The notes under the pieces were generated by a model. That model did no database searches. It saw nothing but the letters and a program-made list of their open reading frames with translations, and was not told where the DNA came from. Below, piece by piece: positions 40,651-49,279 of a stretch of 64,000 nt of DNA; positions within the stretch are counted from its first letter, which is position 1; every line of letters starts with the position of its first letter. The translations under genes were made by a program, and so were the position numbers. Location: NCBI GenBank assembly GCA_031415135.1, contig JANORB010000078.1, positions 47,449 through 111,448 on the forward strand, written 5' to 3'. The stretch is from LGRD01 sp031415135. Its GTDB lineage: Bacteria; Pseudomonadota; Gammaproteobacteria; Burkholderiales; Burkholderiaceae_C.

Positions 40651-42024
40651 TCAGGAATGGGTGTCGTCGGGCGGCGCCTGTTCGCGCACCCGGCGCGCCT
40701 GGGCTTCGTAGGCCTTGGTGAATTCGCGCCCGAAGACGGTCTCGAAATCATCGTCCAGCCGCGCCGTCATCTCGGCATGCCGCTGGCGATAGCGGCGCCA
40801 CAGCGCGGCGTCGTGCAAGGCCGGCAGCGTGGTGCTCAATCCCTTGGCGGGCCCTGCTTCGCGCACGATGTCGTCGGGCCCGAGCCGCGAGATGAGTTCG
40901 AACATGGCCGCGCGCATGCCCGCCACCACGGCGAGGTGGTGCACCAACAGGTCTTCGTGCGCGTCTTTCAGCGCCGCCACCGGCTCCAGGAAACCGGGTG
41001 AGCGCTTGGCGGCGACCAGGTGCGCCATTGCCGCCAGCGCGTCGGGCGCGAACTTGAGCGGGTTGTTGCGCCGCCGCGCGATGACGGTCACCTCGGCGCG
41101 CATCTCCCGCTTGACGGTGGAGCGGCTGTGCAGCAACGCCAGCGCGCCTTCCACGCTGGCGCGCAGCAGTTCACCGATGTTGCGCATCCAGGCCGGGCTG
41201 AGTTCCATCGGCGCCAGCAACTGCGCGCTGGTGATGCCGGTGCGGTGGGCCAGCCCGGCACCCTCCAGGAAAGCCAGCATCAGGGCGTGGCGCTCTTCGT
41301 CGTGGAGCGCCGCCAGCTCGGGCGCCGCATCGGCCGGTGCGGGCGCGGCAGGGGTGGGAGGCTCCGGCGGCAGCGGTTCAGCGGCCGGTTCGGCGCGGCC
41401 CTCGAGGACTTGTTGCAAGGATTCGAAAACACGCAACTCGGCGCCCTGCGCGCCGGCGCTGTAGGCGCCCGAGCGCAGGTCGAGGTCGACCGCCTCAGCG
41501 GGAGCCCGCGCGGTCGACCCCCTCACGGCCGGCTCGACCGGCGCCGCCGCGGGTTCGAGGTCGAACCATTCGTCCAGCCTCGCGCGACCGTGTCGCACCG
41601 GCGCAGGCACGGCCGCAGAGGCTGGCGCAGGCTCGGGCGCGGGCGCCGGTGCGGACGCGGGTGCGGAAGCGGGCGGGGGCGGTGCCAGCGCGGCAGCGGG
41701 GGCGGCGGTCTCGGTGCTGAGACGCAAGTCGAACCCGCCGATGTGGATGACATCGCCGTCGCCCACCGGCAGCGTGCCGCCGTGCTGCACGCTCGACTCG
41801 TTGACCCGCACCGGCGCGCTGGCGCTCAGGCAGGTCAGCAGCACCTCGCCGCGCTGCATCGTGAGCCGGGCGTGGTGGCGCGAAATGATGCGCAGGCCAT
41901 CGGGCAGCACCAGCTGGCAATTGGGTGCGCGGCCGATCGTGACCTGCTCATCTTCGAATCTGCGCACCGGTTCGTCGCGGGCCGGCCCTTGCGGCGTGCC
42001 CACGAGCTGCAGCGCGATCAACAC
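40651..42024 (-). CDS. tagH: TagH-type T6SS-associated FHA protein
   Basis: A 457-residue protein. An N-terminal FHA domain (about 20-105) has VTIGRAPNCQLVLPD, ISRHHARL and NESS, with the phosphothreonine-binding Ser/Arg/Asn in place. A Pro/Ala-rich linker (about 110-250) follows. The C-terminal TagH domain shows NIGELLRASVEGALALLHSRSTVKREMRAEVTV, RRRNNPLKFAPDA and VHHLAVVAGMRAAMFELI. TagH/Fha is phosphorylated by PpkA and helps switch on the membrane complex. The kinase gene lies directly upstream. Confidence 0.92.
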   Translation of the reverse strand: MLIALQLVGTPQGPARDEPVRRFEDEQVTIGRAPNCQLVLPDGLRIISRHHARLTMQRGEVLLTCLSASAPVRVNESSVQHGGTLPVGDGDVIHIGGFDLRLSTETAAPAAALAPPPPASAPASAPAPAPEPAPASAAVPAPVRHGRARLDEWFDLEPAAAPVEPAVRGSTARAPAEAVDLDLRSGAYSAGAQGAELRVFESLQQVLEGRAEPAAEPLPPEPPTPAAPAPADAAPELAALHDEERHALMLAFLEGAGLAHRTGITSAQLLAPMELSPAWMRNIGELLRASVEGALALLHSRSTVKREMRAEVTVIARRRNNPLKFAPDALAAMAHLVAAKRSPGFLEPVAALKDAHEDLLVHHLAVVAGMRAAMFELISRLGPDDIVREAGPAKGLSTTLPALHDAALWRRYRQRHAEMTARLDDDFETVFGREFTKAYEAQARRVREQAPPDDTHS

Positions 42025-42073
42025 ATTGCCACCTCCCGCACAGCCCCCTCGACGCCGGCATTCCCGGCAGCGC

Positions 42074-43477
42074 TCACACCCACGACTTCCACAGCTGGGC
42101 CTTCAAGGCCGCCAGATCGACGTTCTGGCCCACCTGCTGCAGGATCATCTCGACGAACTGATCGCGGCTGGTGGCCTTGGCGGCGCAGCGCCGCGCCAAC
42201 ACCTTGGCGATCGGGCCCAGCCGGTCGACCATCACTGCGGCGGCCTTCTCGATGTCGGCCGGTGTCAACCGTGCGCCGGTGTCGACCAGCATCGGCTCGC
42301 TCTCGCGGAAACCGCTGTGCAGGGTGCGGGTGCGCGGGTTCGACGATGACGAGGTGGAAACCGCGGCGGCCAGAAAGCTCTCGCGCCGTTGCAGGTCGGG
42401 AATATGCACCGCCACGCGCTGGCGCAAGGCCTCCAGCGTGCTGGTTTGCATCGCGGTGCGGCGCACCAGGATCTTCGCGATCGGGCCGACGATCTGCGCC
42501 AGTTCGCGCTCGATGCCGGCCAGCGTGGCCTCGTTCCAGCCGGTCGGGATGGGCACCGACGACGTCGGGCCGGGCGGGGGCGGCGCCAGGCCCAGGTTGG
42601 CCGGCGCGATCAGCCGATCCGGTGCCAATGCCTGCGGCGTCCAGCCCGACGCGGCGATGGCCTCCAGCGCCTGCCGGAATTCCGCGGCCGACGCGAACCG
42701 CTGCGCCGGCTGGCGCGCCAGCGCGCTCTGCAGGATCGGCTCGAACGGCGCCAGCGCGGCGTCGCCGGCGTCCTTGCACAGCGGGTCGGGTTCGCCGTAG
42801 ACCACCCGGTACATCACGGCCTGGTCGTTGCCGGAATAGGGCATCCGCCCAGTGAGCAATCGGTACAGCACGACGCCGGCCGAAAACAGGTCGACCCGCC
42901 GGTCGACCTCGCCGCCCACGTATTGCTCGGGCGCCATGTAGCCGGGCGAGCCCAGGACCGATTCGGTGCGGGTGAACTGGGTCGACTCGATGCGGGCGAT
43001 GCCGAAGTCGGTGACCTTCAACAAGCCGCCCTCGGTGATCATCAGGTTGGCCGGCTTGATGTCGCGGTGCAGCACGCCCTTGGCGTGGGCCGCCCCCAGC
43101 GCGTCGAGCAACTGGACCAGCAGCGAGACCACCTCCGACGTGGTGAAGCGCCAGCCGCGCGACAGGTACTCGCGCAGACTTTGGCCGGCCACATATTCCA
43201 TCGCGATGTAGGCGCACTCGGCGTCGTCGCCCACGTCATACACGGTCACGATGCCGGGGTGGCTCAAGCGCCCGGCCGCCTGCGCCTCCAGGCGAAAGCG
43301 CGCCGCCACGGTCGAGTCTTGCTGGTCGGCGGCGAGCAGGTGCTTGCGGATGGTCTTGATGGCCACCGGCCGGTTGATCTCGGGGTCGAAGCCGAGGTAG
43401 ACCACCCCCATCGCGCCCGCGCCGATCACTCCCTTGACGGGATAGCGACCGAGGCGTTCGGGATGCGGGGTGTTCAT
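42074..43477 (-). CDS. ppkA: PpkA-like Ser/Thr kinase with duplicated C-terminal domain
   Basis: A 467-residue soluble kinase. The kinase domain (about 10-275) shows IGAGAMGVVYLGFD, VAIKTI, GVLHRDIKPANLM, VTDFGIAR and GSPGYMAPEQYVGGEVDRRVD. The C-terminal part holds two copies of a GPIAKxLxRR unit: AQIVGPIAKILVRR near 335 and VDRLGPIAKVLARRCAAKA near 420. This is a DUF8082-like regulatory domain seen after kinases and caspase-like proteins. Unlike classic PpkA it has no membrane helix. It should phosphorylate TagH. The sensor gene starts upstream and its stop is eight bases away. Confidence 0.9.
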   Translation of the reverse strand: MNTPHPERLGRYPVKGVIGAGAMGVVYLGFDPEINRPVAIKTIRKHLLAADQQDSTVAARFRLEAQAAGRLSHPGIVTVYDVGDDAECAYIAMEYVAGQSLREYLSRGWRFTTSEVVSLLVQLLDALGAAHAKGVLHRDIKPANLMITEGGLLKVTDFGIARIESTQFTRTESVLGSPGYMAPEQYVGGEVDRRVDLFSAGVVLYRLLTGRMPYSGNDQAVMYRVVYGEPDPLCKDAGDAALAPFEPILQSALARQPAQRFASAAEFRQALEAIAASGWTPQALAPDRLIAPANLGLAPPPPGPTSSVPIPTGWNEATLAGIERELAQIVGPIAKILVRRTAMQTSTLEALRQRVAVHIPDLQRRESFLAAAVSTSSSSNPRTRTLHSGFRESEPMLVDTGARLTPADIEKAAAVMVDRLGPIAKVLARRCAAKATSRDQFVEMILQQVGQNVDLAALKAQLWKSWV

Positions 43478-43485
43478 CGTCGGGC

Positions 43486-44358
43486 TTATCCGTCGAGCAT
43501 TTTCATCGCCTGCTCGAGACTGCGGCGCATGCGCGTGAACGAGGCCGCGAGCACACCGATTTCGTCGCGCCCGCCGGCATTGAATTCAGGCGCCTGCATC
43601 TCGCCCAGGCTGACCCGGTCGGCCAGCTTGGACAAGCGGGTCACCGGCCGGATGACGGTGAGCCACAGCATCAGGTTGAGCAACACGGCGATCGCCACGA
43701 ACACGCTGCCGAGCGAGATCATGAAGACACGAAAGGTCTTTTCGGCGCGCGCCAGCGGCAGCGCCATCGGCACCGACACCACCTGGGCGCCGATGATCTC
43801 GTTCAAGTTCCAGCCGAAGCCGTTGGCGGGGCCGTACTTGTCGAGCAGGGTCCTGGGCGCGGCTTCGACCGTGCTGTGGCATTCCAGGCAGGCCGGGTTG
43901 GTGATCTTCAGCGGCCGGGCGATGTAGAGCATGCGGCCCAGGGGGGTGTCGCGCTCGCCGTGCAACTCGGCCGTGTCGGGGCTGCCGCGAAAGCGGTTGA
44001 CGATGTCGGCCTCCCATTCGACCGCGCGGTCACGCGGGTTGGTGGGGTTCAGCGTGGCCTCCTTGTAGCCGTAGTCGGGGTACTTCTTGGCCAGCGCATG
44101 CAGCACCTCGGTGGCCGAATAGGCCGGTATCACTTGCGGCAGGAAGGTGTATTTCAGCTGCGTCTGCAACAGTGGGCCGATCTGGCTGGCGGTGTAGTTG
44201 CGCACGGCGATGGAGCTCTCCATCAGCAAACGCGCATTCTCCAGAATCTCGTCCTGCGCGTTGCGCTGCAGCAGCTCGCGGGACAGGTAGCCGCACCCCA
44301 GCAACCCGGCCACGAACACCAGGGCGAAGATGAAGTTGAATTTGAGCAGCAAGCGCAT
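43486..44358 (-). CDS. DUF3365 haem c sensor with HAMP domain and no output domain
   Basis: A 290-residue inner-membrane protein. An N-terminal helix (RLLLKFNFIFALVFVAGLLGCGYL) is followed by a periplasmic DUF3365 domain with one c-type haem site CLECH. A second helix (VFMISLGSVFVAIAVLLNLMLWL) and a HAMP unit (RPVTRLSKLADRVSLGEMQ) come next; the protein ends 35 residues later. No kinase, cyclase or methyl-accepting domain is present. The start at 44358 is set by GGAGG. It precedes the PpkA-like kinase in one run, so it may feed a redox or ligand signal to that kinase. That partnership is inference. Confidence 0.85.
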   Translation of the reverse strand: MRLLLKFNFIFALVFVAGLLGCGYLSRELLQRNAQDEILENARLLMESSIAVRNYTASQIGPLLQTQLKYTFLPQVIPAYSATEVLHALAKKYPDYGYKEATLNPTNPRDRAVEWEADIVNRFRGSPDTAELHGERDTPLGRMLYIARPLKITNPACLECHSTVEAAPRTLLDKYGPANGFGWNLNEIIGAQVVSVPMALPLARAEKTFRVFMISLGSVFVAIAVLLNLMLWLTVIRPVTRLSKLADRVSLGEMQAPEFNAGGRDEIGVLAASFTRMRRSLEQAMKMLDG

Positions 44359-44409
44359 GGAGTCCTCCATTTGTCCGTGGCGATGGGTTGCTCGCCCCGG
44401 CTTGGCGGT

Positions 44410-45357
44410 TCAATTGGGTGAACGCGCCGCCGACGTGGCGGCTGCCGAGGCCGCCGCTGCCGCCGCCGCAGCGGCCTTGGCGTCGCGGGCGCGTTTTTCG
44501 TCGGCACGTTTTTTTGCCGCCTTTTCAGGGAACACCAGCGGATCCCATTCCGGGTGGGCCGCGAGGTTGGCGATCATGGCCGCGCGGAAAGCCTTGTCGC
44601 GCAGCCGCGGCCGCCAGCGCTCCACCAGCGGCAGGCGCAGGCCCGGTTCGGCGCTCAGCCAGGCGGCGATGTCTTCATAGGCCACGTCGCCCAAGGGCCT
44701 GAGCGTGATCACGCTGTCACGAAACTTGGCCGCCCGGCTGGGCAGCGGATCGCGGAACGGGCGCGGCATCTGCGCCAGGAACTCGGGCGCCGGCCGGTTG
44801 ACCACGGTGGGCTTGTCGCCGGGGCGCGCGCTGAAGAAGTCGCCCGCAGCGAGCTGAAGCGCGGTGCGGGCAAGGCCTCGCTCGGTCAGTTTGGCGGACC
44901 CGGTCTCGGTGAACGCGGCGAGCTCCTGGGCACTGGACATCAGAATCGTGGCTCCGCTGACCGGGCCGATTTCGAACTGCGGCGTCATCAGGTCTCCCGG
45001 CGCGGGCCGGTCGGCCGGCTGGCTCCACTTGACCCAGCCTTGCAGCAGGTACAGGCGCGGGCCGCGCGCCGGCCCGCGCGGCGCGAACATCAAGCGAGAC
45101 TGCGGACCCATGCCGATGCGGCCACCGTCGGCGAACTCGACCTGCACGAAGCTCGCCGCGGCGGTCTCGACGATGTCCTCGTTCTGCAGCGTCGCACCCT
45201 CGGCCAGGGCCAGCTTGGAGGTCTGCCGGACCAGCGTGGCCTTGCCTTCGAGAATGCCCACCACCGCGCCCTGCGCCTGCGCGCCGGCGTGGGCGAACGC
45301 GGCAAGCGCGGTCAGCGCGGTCAGCGCAATGATCAGGTTCTGGCGGAGCGGTCTCAC
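44410..45357 (-). CDS. Exported FecR-domain protein
   Basis: A 315-residue protein with Sec signal LIIALTALTALAAFAHAGAQAQ. The FecR domain (about 30-150) shows GAVVGILEGKATLVRQTSKLALAEGATLQNEDIVET and FADGGRIGMGPQSRLMF, followed by a C-terminal region ending in a Lys/Ala-rich tail. Periplasmic FecR domains without a membrane helix are found beside caspase-like proteins, adenylate cyclases and T6SS-like genes, where they are thought to sense or organise the envelope. It is 51 bases upstream of the sensor gene and probably heads the sensor-kinase-TagH run. Confidence 0.82.
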   Translation of the reverse strand: MRPLRQNLIIALTALTALAAFAHAGAQAQGAVVGILEGKATLVRQTSKLALAEGATLQNEDIVETAAASFVQVEFADGGRIGMGPQSRLMFAPRGPARGPRLYLLQGWVKWSQPADRPAPGDLMTPQFEIGPVSGATILMSSAQELAAFTETGSAKLTERGLARTALQLAAGDFFSARPGDKPTVVNRPAPEFLAQMPRPFRDPLPSRAAKFRDSVITLRPLGDVAYEDIAAWLSAEPGLRLPLVERWRPRLRDKAFRAAMIANLAAHPEWDPLVFPEKAAKKRADEKRARDAKAAAAAAAAASAAATSAARSPN

Positions 45358-45411
45358 AACAGCCTTTCGGTAACGGAGTGCAAACGATCTTGCGACTCTC
45401 GCCGCACTGCG

Positions 45412-47199
45412 TCAATCCTCACTGCTATCTAGGAAAACCGGCGCAGGCAGCCGGCTGCATTCTTCAAACAGCCGGACCGTGCAACGCGCGCAGACACTGC
45501 GGTCGAGCCGGTCGAAGATGGTGGCGATCGCCGCGCGCTTGGTCGCAAAGATGTGGTCTTCGCCGAGTTCGGCGATGAAGCCGGTCCGCTGCCAGAGCTC
45601 CAGCACCGGTGGCCGCGGGCGGTGAAAGTAGAGGTCCCCGCCGGCCTGGCGCCGGGCGAGCAGTTCGTTGCGCCACAACTCCGCGGCGGCAAGGTCGATG
45701 AAGTTCATGCTCTTGACCATCACCAGCAGATGTTTGGCACCTTCAGGAGCGGCGCGCAACTCGCGCAGCTGGTCGCCCACGTGGGCCACCGCACCGAAGT
45801 AGACCTCGCCTTCCATGCGGATCAGCTTCAGCTGCGGGCACTCGGGCAGCGGGTGCGGCGCCTGTGCCCGCACCACAAACGGCCGTTCGGCCGTGACCGA
45901 GTTGAACCCCATGACCCGCATCGACGGTTTGGAAGTGCGGTACACAAAGGCCACCAGCGACAGCAGCGTGCCCAGCAAAATCGCCAGCTCCAGCCGGATG
46001 GTGACGGTGGCCGCCAGCGTCGCCAGGGCGATGAAAAAATCTTCCCGGCTGAGGCGCCACAAACGGCGCCAGCTCGGCCAGTCGAAGAGCTGCCAGGCCA
46101 CCAGGATCAGCAGCCCGGCCACGCCCGGCAGCGGCACCAAGGCCAGCAGCGGCGCGCTCACCGCCAGCAAGGCCAGCAGCCAGGCCGACGCAAAGACGGC
46201 TGCCAGCGGCGTGCGCGCGCCGGCTTCCAGGTTGGGCAACGAGCGGTTCAGAGAACCACACGCCACGTAGGACGAAAAGAATCCACCGGCGATGTTGGCC
46301 AGGCCCTGGCCGGTGAATTCGCGGTTCGCATCGATGGCCTGGCCGGTGCGCTCGGCGAGCGACTTGGCGATGGCGATTGCCTGGCCCAACGCGACGATGG
46401 TCAACGCCAGCGCGATGCCGATCAGGTCGGGAATGACCAGCGGATCAACCGCGGGGACATGAAAGCGCGGCCAGATGTCGGTCAGTGTGCCGGTCAACGC
46501 GACCTGGCCCCACCGGGCGCCGAGATCGGCGTGGTTCAGGCCGAAAGCGAATCCGCAGGCCAGCACCAGCGCCATCAACATGGCCGGCCAGCGCGGGCGG
46601 AATCGGCGCACCAGCAACGCCGCCGCGAGGGTGGCCAGGCCGACCAGCACCGCGGCGGGCACCGCGTCTTGCCAGTGCTGGCCCAGGTGGCCGAGCAAGC
46701 TCGCGATGCCAGGGCTGGGCGCGGCCGACAGGCCGGCGAGCCCGGTCAGCGCATGCAATGCGATCAGCGCAGCCGCGCCGCTGGTGAACCCGCGCAGCGT
46801 CGACGGAGAGATGAAGTTGGCGATCGTGCCCAGCCGCAGAATGCCGATCAGCCACTGCATCACGCCCACCAGCACCGTCACCGCCAGCGCCAGTTCGATG
46901 TAGCGCGGCGAGCCGGCCAGCGCCAGCGGCGAGAGCGTGGCGAACAGGGCCAGCGAGATGGCATTCGTCGGCCCTGATACGACATGCCAGCTCGATCCGA
47001 GCAAGGCTGCAACAACGCAAGGCACGATCGCCGTGTAGAGCCCGTACTCGGCCGGCAGACCCGCCAGCGACGCAAACGCAATGCCTTGCGGCAGCACCAG
47101 CAAGGCGCCCAGGATGCCCGCGAGCAAGTCGGCGCGAAGCGTTGCGGGGCTGACTTGCCGCACCCACGGACCGACCCAGCGCACGGCGAATTCACCCAT
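45412..47199 (-). CDS. SulP/SLC26-family anion transporter with STAS domain
   Basis: A 595-residue membrane protein. The N-terminal transporter core has LPQGIAFASLAGLPAEYGLYTAIVP and the helices usual for SulP. The C-terminal STAS domain (about 440-560) shows LKLIRMEGEVYFGAVAHVGDQL and SMNFIDLAAAELWRNEL. A short Cys-containing tail (VCARCTVRLFEECSRLP) is unusual. SulP proteins carry sulfate, bicarbonate or dicarboxylates; this one cannot be assigned. No operon partner is evident. Confidence 0.9.
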   Translation of the reverse strand: MGEFAVRWVGPWVRQVSPATLRADLLAGILGALLVLPQGIAFASLAGLPAEYGLYTAIVPCVVAALLGSSWHVVSGPTNAISLALFATLSPLALAGSPRYIELALAVTVLVGVMQWLIGILRLGTIANFISPSTLRGFTSGAAALIALHALTGLAGLSAAPSPGIASLLGHLGQHWQDAVPAAVLVGLATLAAALLVRRFRPRWPAMLMALVLACGFAFGLNHADLGARWGQVALTGTLTDIWPRFHVPAVDPLVIPDLIGIALALTIVALGQAIAIAKSLAERTGQAIDANREFTGQGLANIAGGFFSSYVACGSLNRSLPNLEAGARTPLAAVFASAWLLALLAVSAPLLALVPLPGVAGLLILVAWQLFDWPSWRRLWRLSREDFFIALATLAATVTIRLELAILLGTLLSLVAFVYRTSKPSMRVMGFNSVTAERPFVVRAQAPHPLPECPQLKLIRMEGEVYFGAVAHVGDQLRELRAAPEGAKHLLVMVKSMNFIDLAAAELWRNELLARRQAGGDLYFHRPRPPVLELWQRTGFIAELGEDHIFATKRAAIATIFDRLDRSVCARCTVRLFEECSRLPAPVFLDSSED

Positions 47200-47253
47200 G
47201 CGTGGACTTTAAGCTCCGGAAAGCGGCGAAAGATCGCGGCCCTGAAAGTACAA

Positions 47254-47283
47254 ACCCCTCCCGACCGTCAGGCTGGGAGGGGT
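47254..47283 (-). terminator. Hairpin terminator after ubiD/structured region
   Basis: ACCCCTCCC (47254-47262) and GGGAGGGGT (47275-47283) form a perfect 9-bp stem with a 12-base loop. On the minus strand it is followed by TTTGTACTTT, a weak T-tract, so it could end transcripts coming from ubiD. Confidence 0.55.
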
Positions 47284-47284
47284 G

Positions 47285-47440
47285 GGTGGCTGACGCCACC
47301 GATTTGGGGCTCCGGAGGTAGAGGGTCCGGGGCTCCTGGCGCGCAGTGACTGCGCCCCGGTGTGTACCTGCGTGCAGGCCTCTTAACCTTAGAAGCCCGC
47401 GCTTCAAAACACAAGGGGAAATCAAGCCGCGCTTACAACA
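47285..47440 (+). other. Structured intergenic region, possible small RNA (6S-like)
   Basis: The gap holds GGTGGC-TGAC-GCCACC (47285-47300), paired GGGGCTCC and CCGGGGCTCC segments, and a CCTGC-GTGCAGG hairpin, then an unpaired A-rich end (TTCAAAACACAAGGGGAAATC). The overall look, a long imperfect hairpin of about 150 bases with an interior bubble, recalls 6S RNA. I could not confirm a family match or the strand. No open reading frame of note is present. Confidence 0.3.
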
Positions 47441-47441
47441 A

Positions 47442-49001
47442 TCACCCGGAGGAGCTCAACACGTCGCTCAACAACCGGGCCACGCGCAACTCGACGGCCG
47501 GGTCCATCCGGATCACCCGCCCCCACTCGCGCGTCGTCTCGCCCGGCCATTTGTGGGTCGCGTCCAGACCCATCTTGCCGCCCAGGCCGCTGACCGGCGA
47601 CGCGAAGTCGAGGTAGTCGATGGGGGTGTGTTCCACCAGCGTGGCGTCGCGCACCGGGTCCATGCGGGTGGTGATGGCCCACACCACGTCGGGCCAGTGG
47701 CGGATGTTCACGTCATCGTCGGTGACGACGATGAACTTGGTGTACATGAACTGGCGCAAAAAACTCCAGATGCCGAACATCAGCCGCTTGGCATGGCCGG
47801 GGTAGCTCTTTTTGATGCTGACGATGGCCATCCGGTAACTGCAACCCTCGGGTGGCAAGTAGAAGTCGGTGATCTCGGGAAACTGCTTTTGCAGGATCGG
47901 CACGAACACTTCGTTCAGCGCCACGCCCAGCACCGCCGGCTCGTCGGGCGGCTTGCCGGTGTAGGTGGAGTGGTAGATCGGGTCGGCGCGGTGGGTCATG
48001 CGGGTGATTTCGAACACCGGGAACCAGTCCTGCTCGTTGTAATAGCCGGTGTGGTCGCCGAACGGCCCTTCCAGCGCATGCAGATAACCCTTGATCTCCT
48101 TGGTGGCGATGCCGTGTTCGCTGAGACCGGTGAAGCCCGCAGCCGCCACCGGAATGTGGCCTTCGAGCACGATCTCGGCGCTGGCTGGAACCTGCAGCAT
48201 CACTCCGGCGTCGCCGACCGACGAGTCGACGACCTCGGTGCGGCTGCCCCGCAGCAGGCCGGCGAACTGGTACTCCGACAGGCTGTCGGGCACCGGCGTC
48301 ACGGCACCCAGGATGGTGGCCGGGTCGGCGCCCAACGCCACCGCGATCGGGAACGCCTGACCCGGCTTGGCGAGCGCGAAGTCGCGGAAATCGAGCGCCC
48401 CGCCCCGGTGAGCCAGCCAGCGCATGATGACCTGCCGGCGGCCGATGACCTGCTGCCGATAGATGCCCAGGTTTTGGCGCTGCCGCGCTGCGGCGCCGCC
48501 CTGCGGCCCACGGGTGATGACCAGGCCCCAGGTGATCAACGGGCCGGCGTCCTCCGGCCAGCAGGTCTGCACCGGAAGGCTGCCGAGATCCACGTCAGAC
48601 CCCTGCAGAATCACGTCGTGGCAGGGCGCGTGGCGTACCTTGGCGGGTTTCATGTCCCACAAGGCCTTGCCCATTTGTATCAACTTGCCTGCGTCCTTCA
48701 GCCCCTTGGGCGGGTCGGGCTCCTTCAGGCTGGCCAGTAAACGGCCCACGTCGCGCAGTTCGCCCACCTCGCCAGCGCCCATGCCGAGCGCCACCCGTTT
48801 TGTCGTTCCAAACAAGTTCGTGAGCGCACGCACCTTGAATGAATCAGGCTGGGTAAAAAGAAGGGCAGGCCCATCGGCGCGCAAGACCGCATCGCTGAGC
48901 GCCGTCATCTCGAGCCGGACCGACACCGGCTCGCTGATTCGGCGAAGTTCCCCAGCGCGCTCCAAACCGCTCAGAAATTCACGCAAGTCTCGGTATTTCA
49001 T
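47442..49001 (-). CDS. ubiD: UbiD family decarboxylase
   Basis: A 519-residue prFMN-dependent decarboxylase. The N-terminus MKYRDLREFLSGLERAGELRRI is typical of UbiD, and motifs LFTQPDSFKVRALTNLFGTTKRVALGMG, VQTCWPEDAGPLITWGLVITRGP, EYQFAGLLRGSRTEVV and GPFGDHTGYYNEQDWFPVFEITRMTHRADPIYHSTYTGKPPDEP are all present. UbiD removes the carboxyl group of 3-octaprenyl-4-hydroxybenzoate in ubiquinone synthesis. The start at 49001 is the family start; the longer frame upstream is unrelated sequence. UbiX is not in the window. Confidence 0.94.
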   Translation of the reverse strand: MKYRDLREFLSGLERAGELRRISEPVSVRLEMTALSDAVLRADGPALLFTQPDSFKVRALTNLFGTTKRVALGMGAGEVGELRDVGRLLASLKEPDPPKGLKDAGKLIQMGKALWDMKPAKVRHAPCHDVILQGSDVDLGSLPVQTCWPEDAGPLITWGLVITRGPQGGAAARQRQNLGIYRQQVIGRRQVIMRWLAHRGGALDFRDFALAKPGQAFPIAVALGADPATILGAVTPVPDSLSEYQFAGLLRGSRTEVVDSSVGDAGVMLQVPASAEIVLEGHIPVAAAGFTGLSEHGIATKEIKGYLHALEGPFGDHTGYYNEQDWFPVFEITRMTHRADPIYHSTYTGKPPDEPAVLGVALNEVFVPILQKQFPEITDFYLPPEGCSYRMAIVSIKKSYPGHAKRLMFGIWSFLRQFMYTKFIVVTDDDVNIRHWPDVVWAITTRMDPVRDATLVEHTPIDYLDFASPVSGLGGKMGLDATHKWPGETTREWGRVIRMDPAVELRVARLLSDVLSSSG

Positions 49002-49032
49002 ACAAACGGTTGAAATGTAACCATCGGCTGGG

Positions 49033-49062
49033 TTGACCTCCCGCAATCGGGCTCCATAGAAT
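49033..49062 (+). promoter_or_regulatory. Sigma-70-like promoter upstream of the lytic transglycosylase
   Basis: TTGACC (49033-49038) and TAGAAT (49057-49062) are 18 bases apart on the plus strand. The gene starts 218 bases later, so the 5' leader would be long; the gap shows no clear structure. Confidence 0.45.
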
Positions 49063-49279
49063 GCGGCAACCCTGGCATGATTCAGGGAAAACCCGTACAT
49101 CCCGTCGTTGGGATCGAGAAGGCGCAACGCAATCGTGTTGCCCGTCCGATGGCTGAGCCGATCACCGGACGAGTACCGGCCCAGTGGTCGCGATCCACGA
49201 TTATCGCCGGCACCTCCCAGCAACCACCGAACCAGCCGTTCTGGCTCTGCGCCGGTGCCCGCGCCAACCAAGGAGTGAC

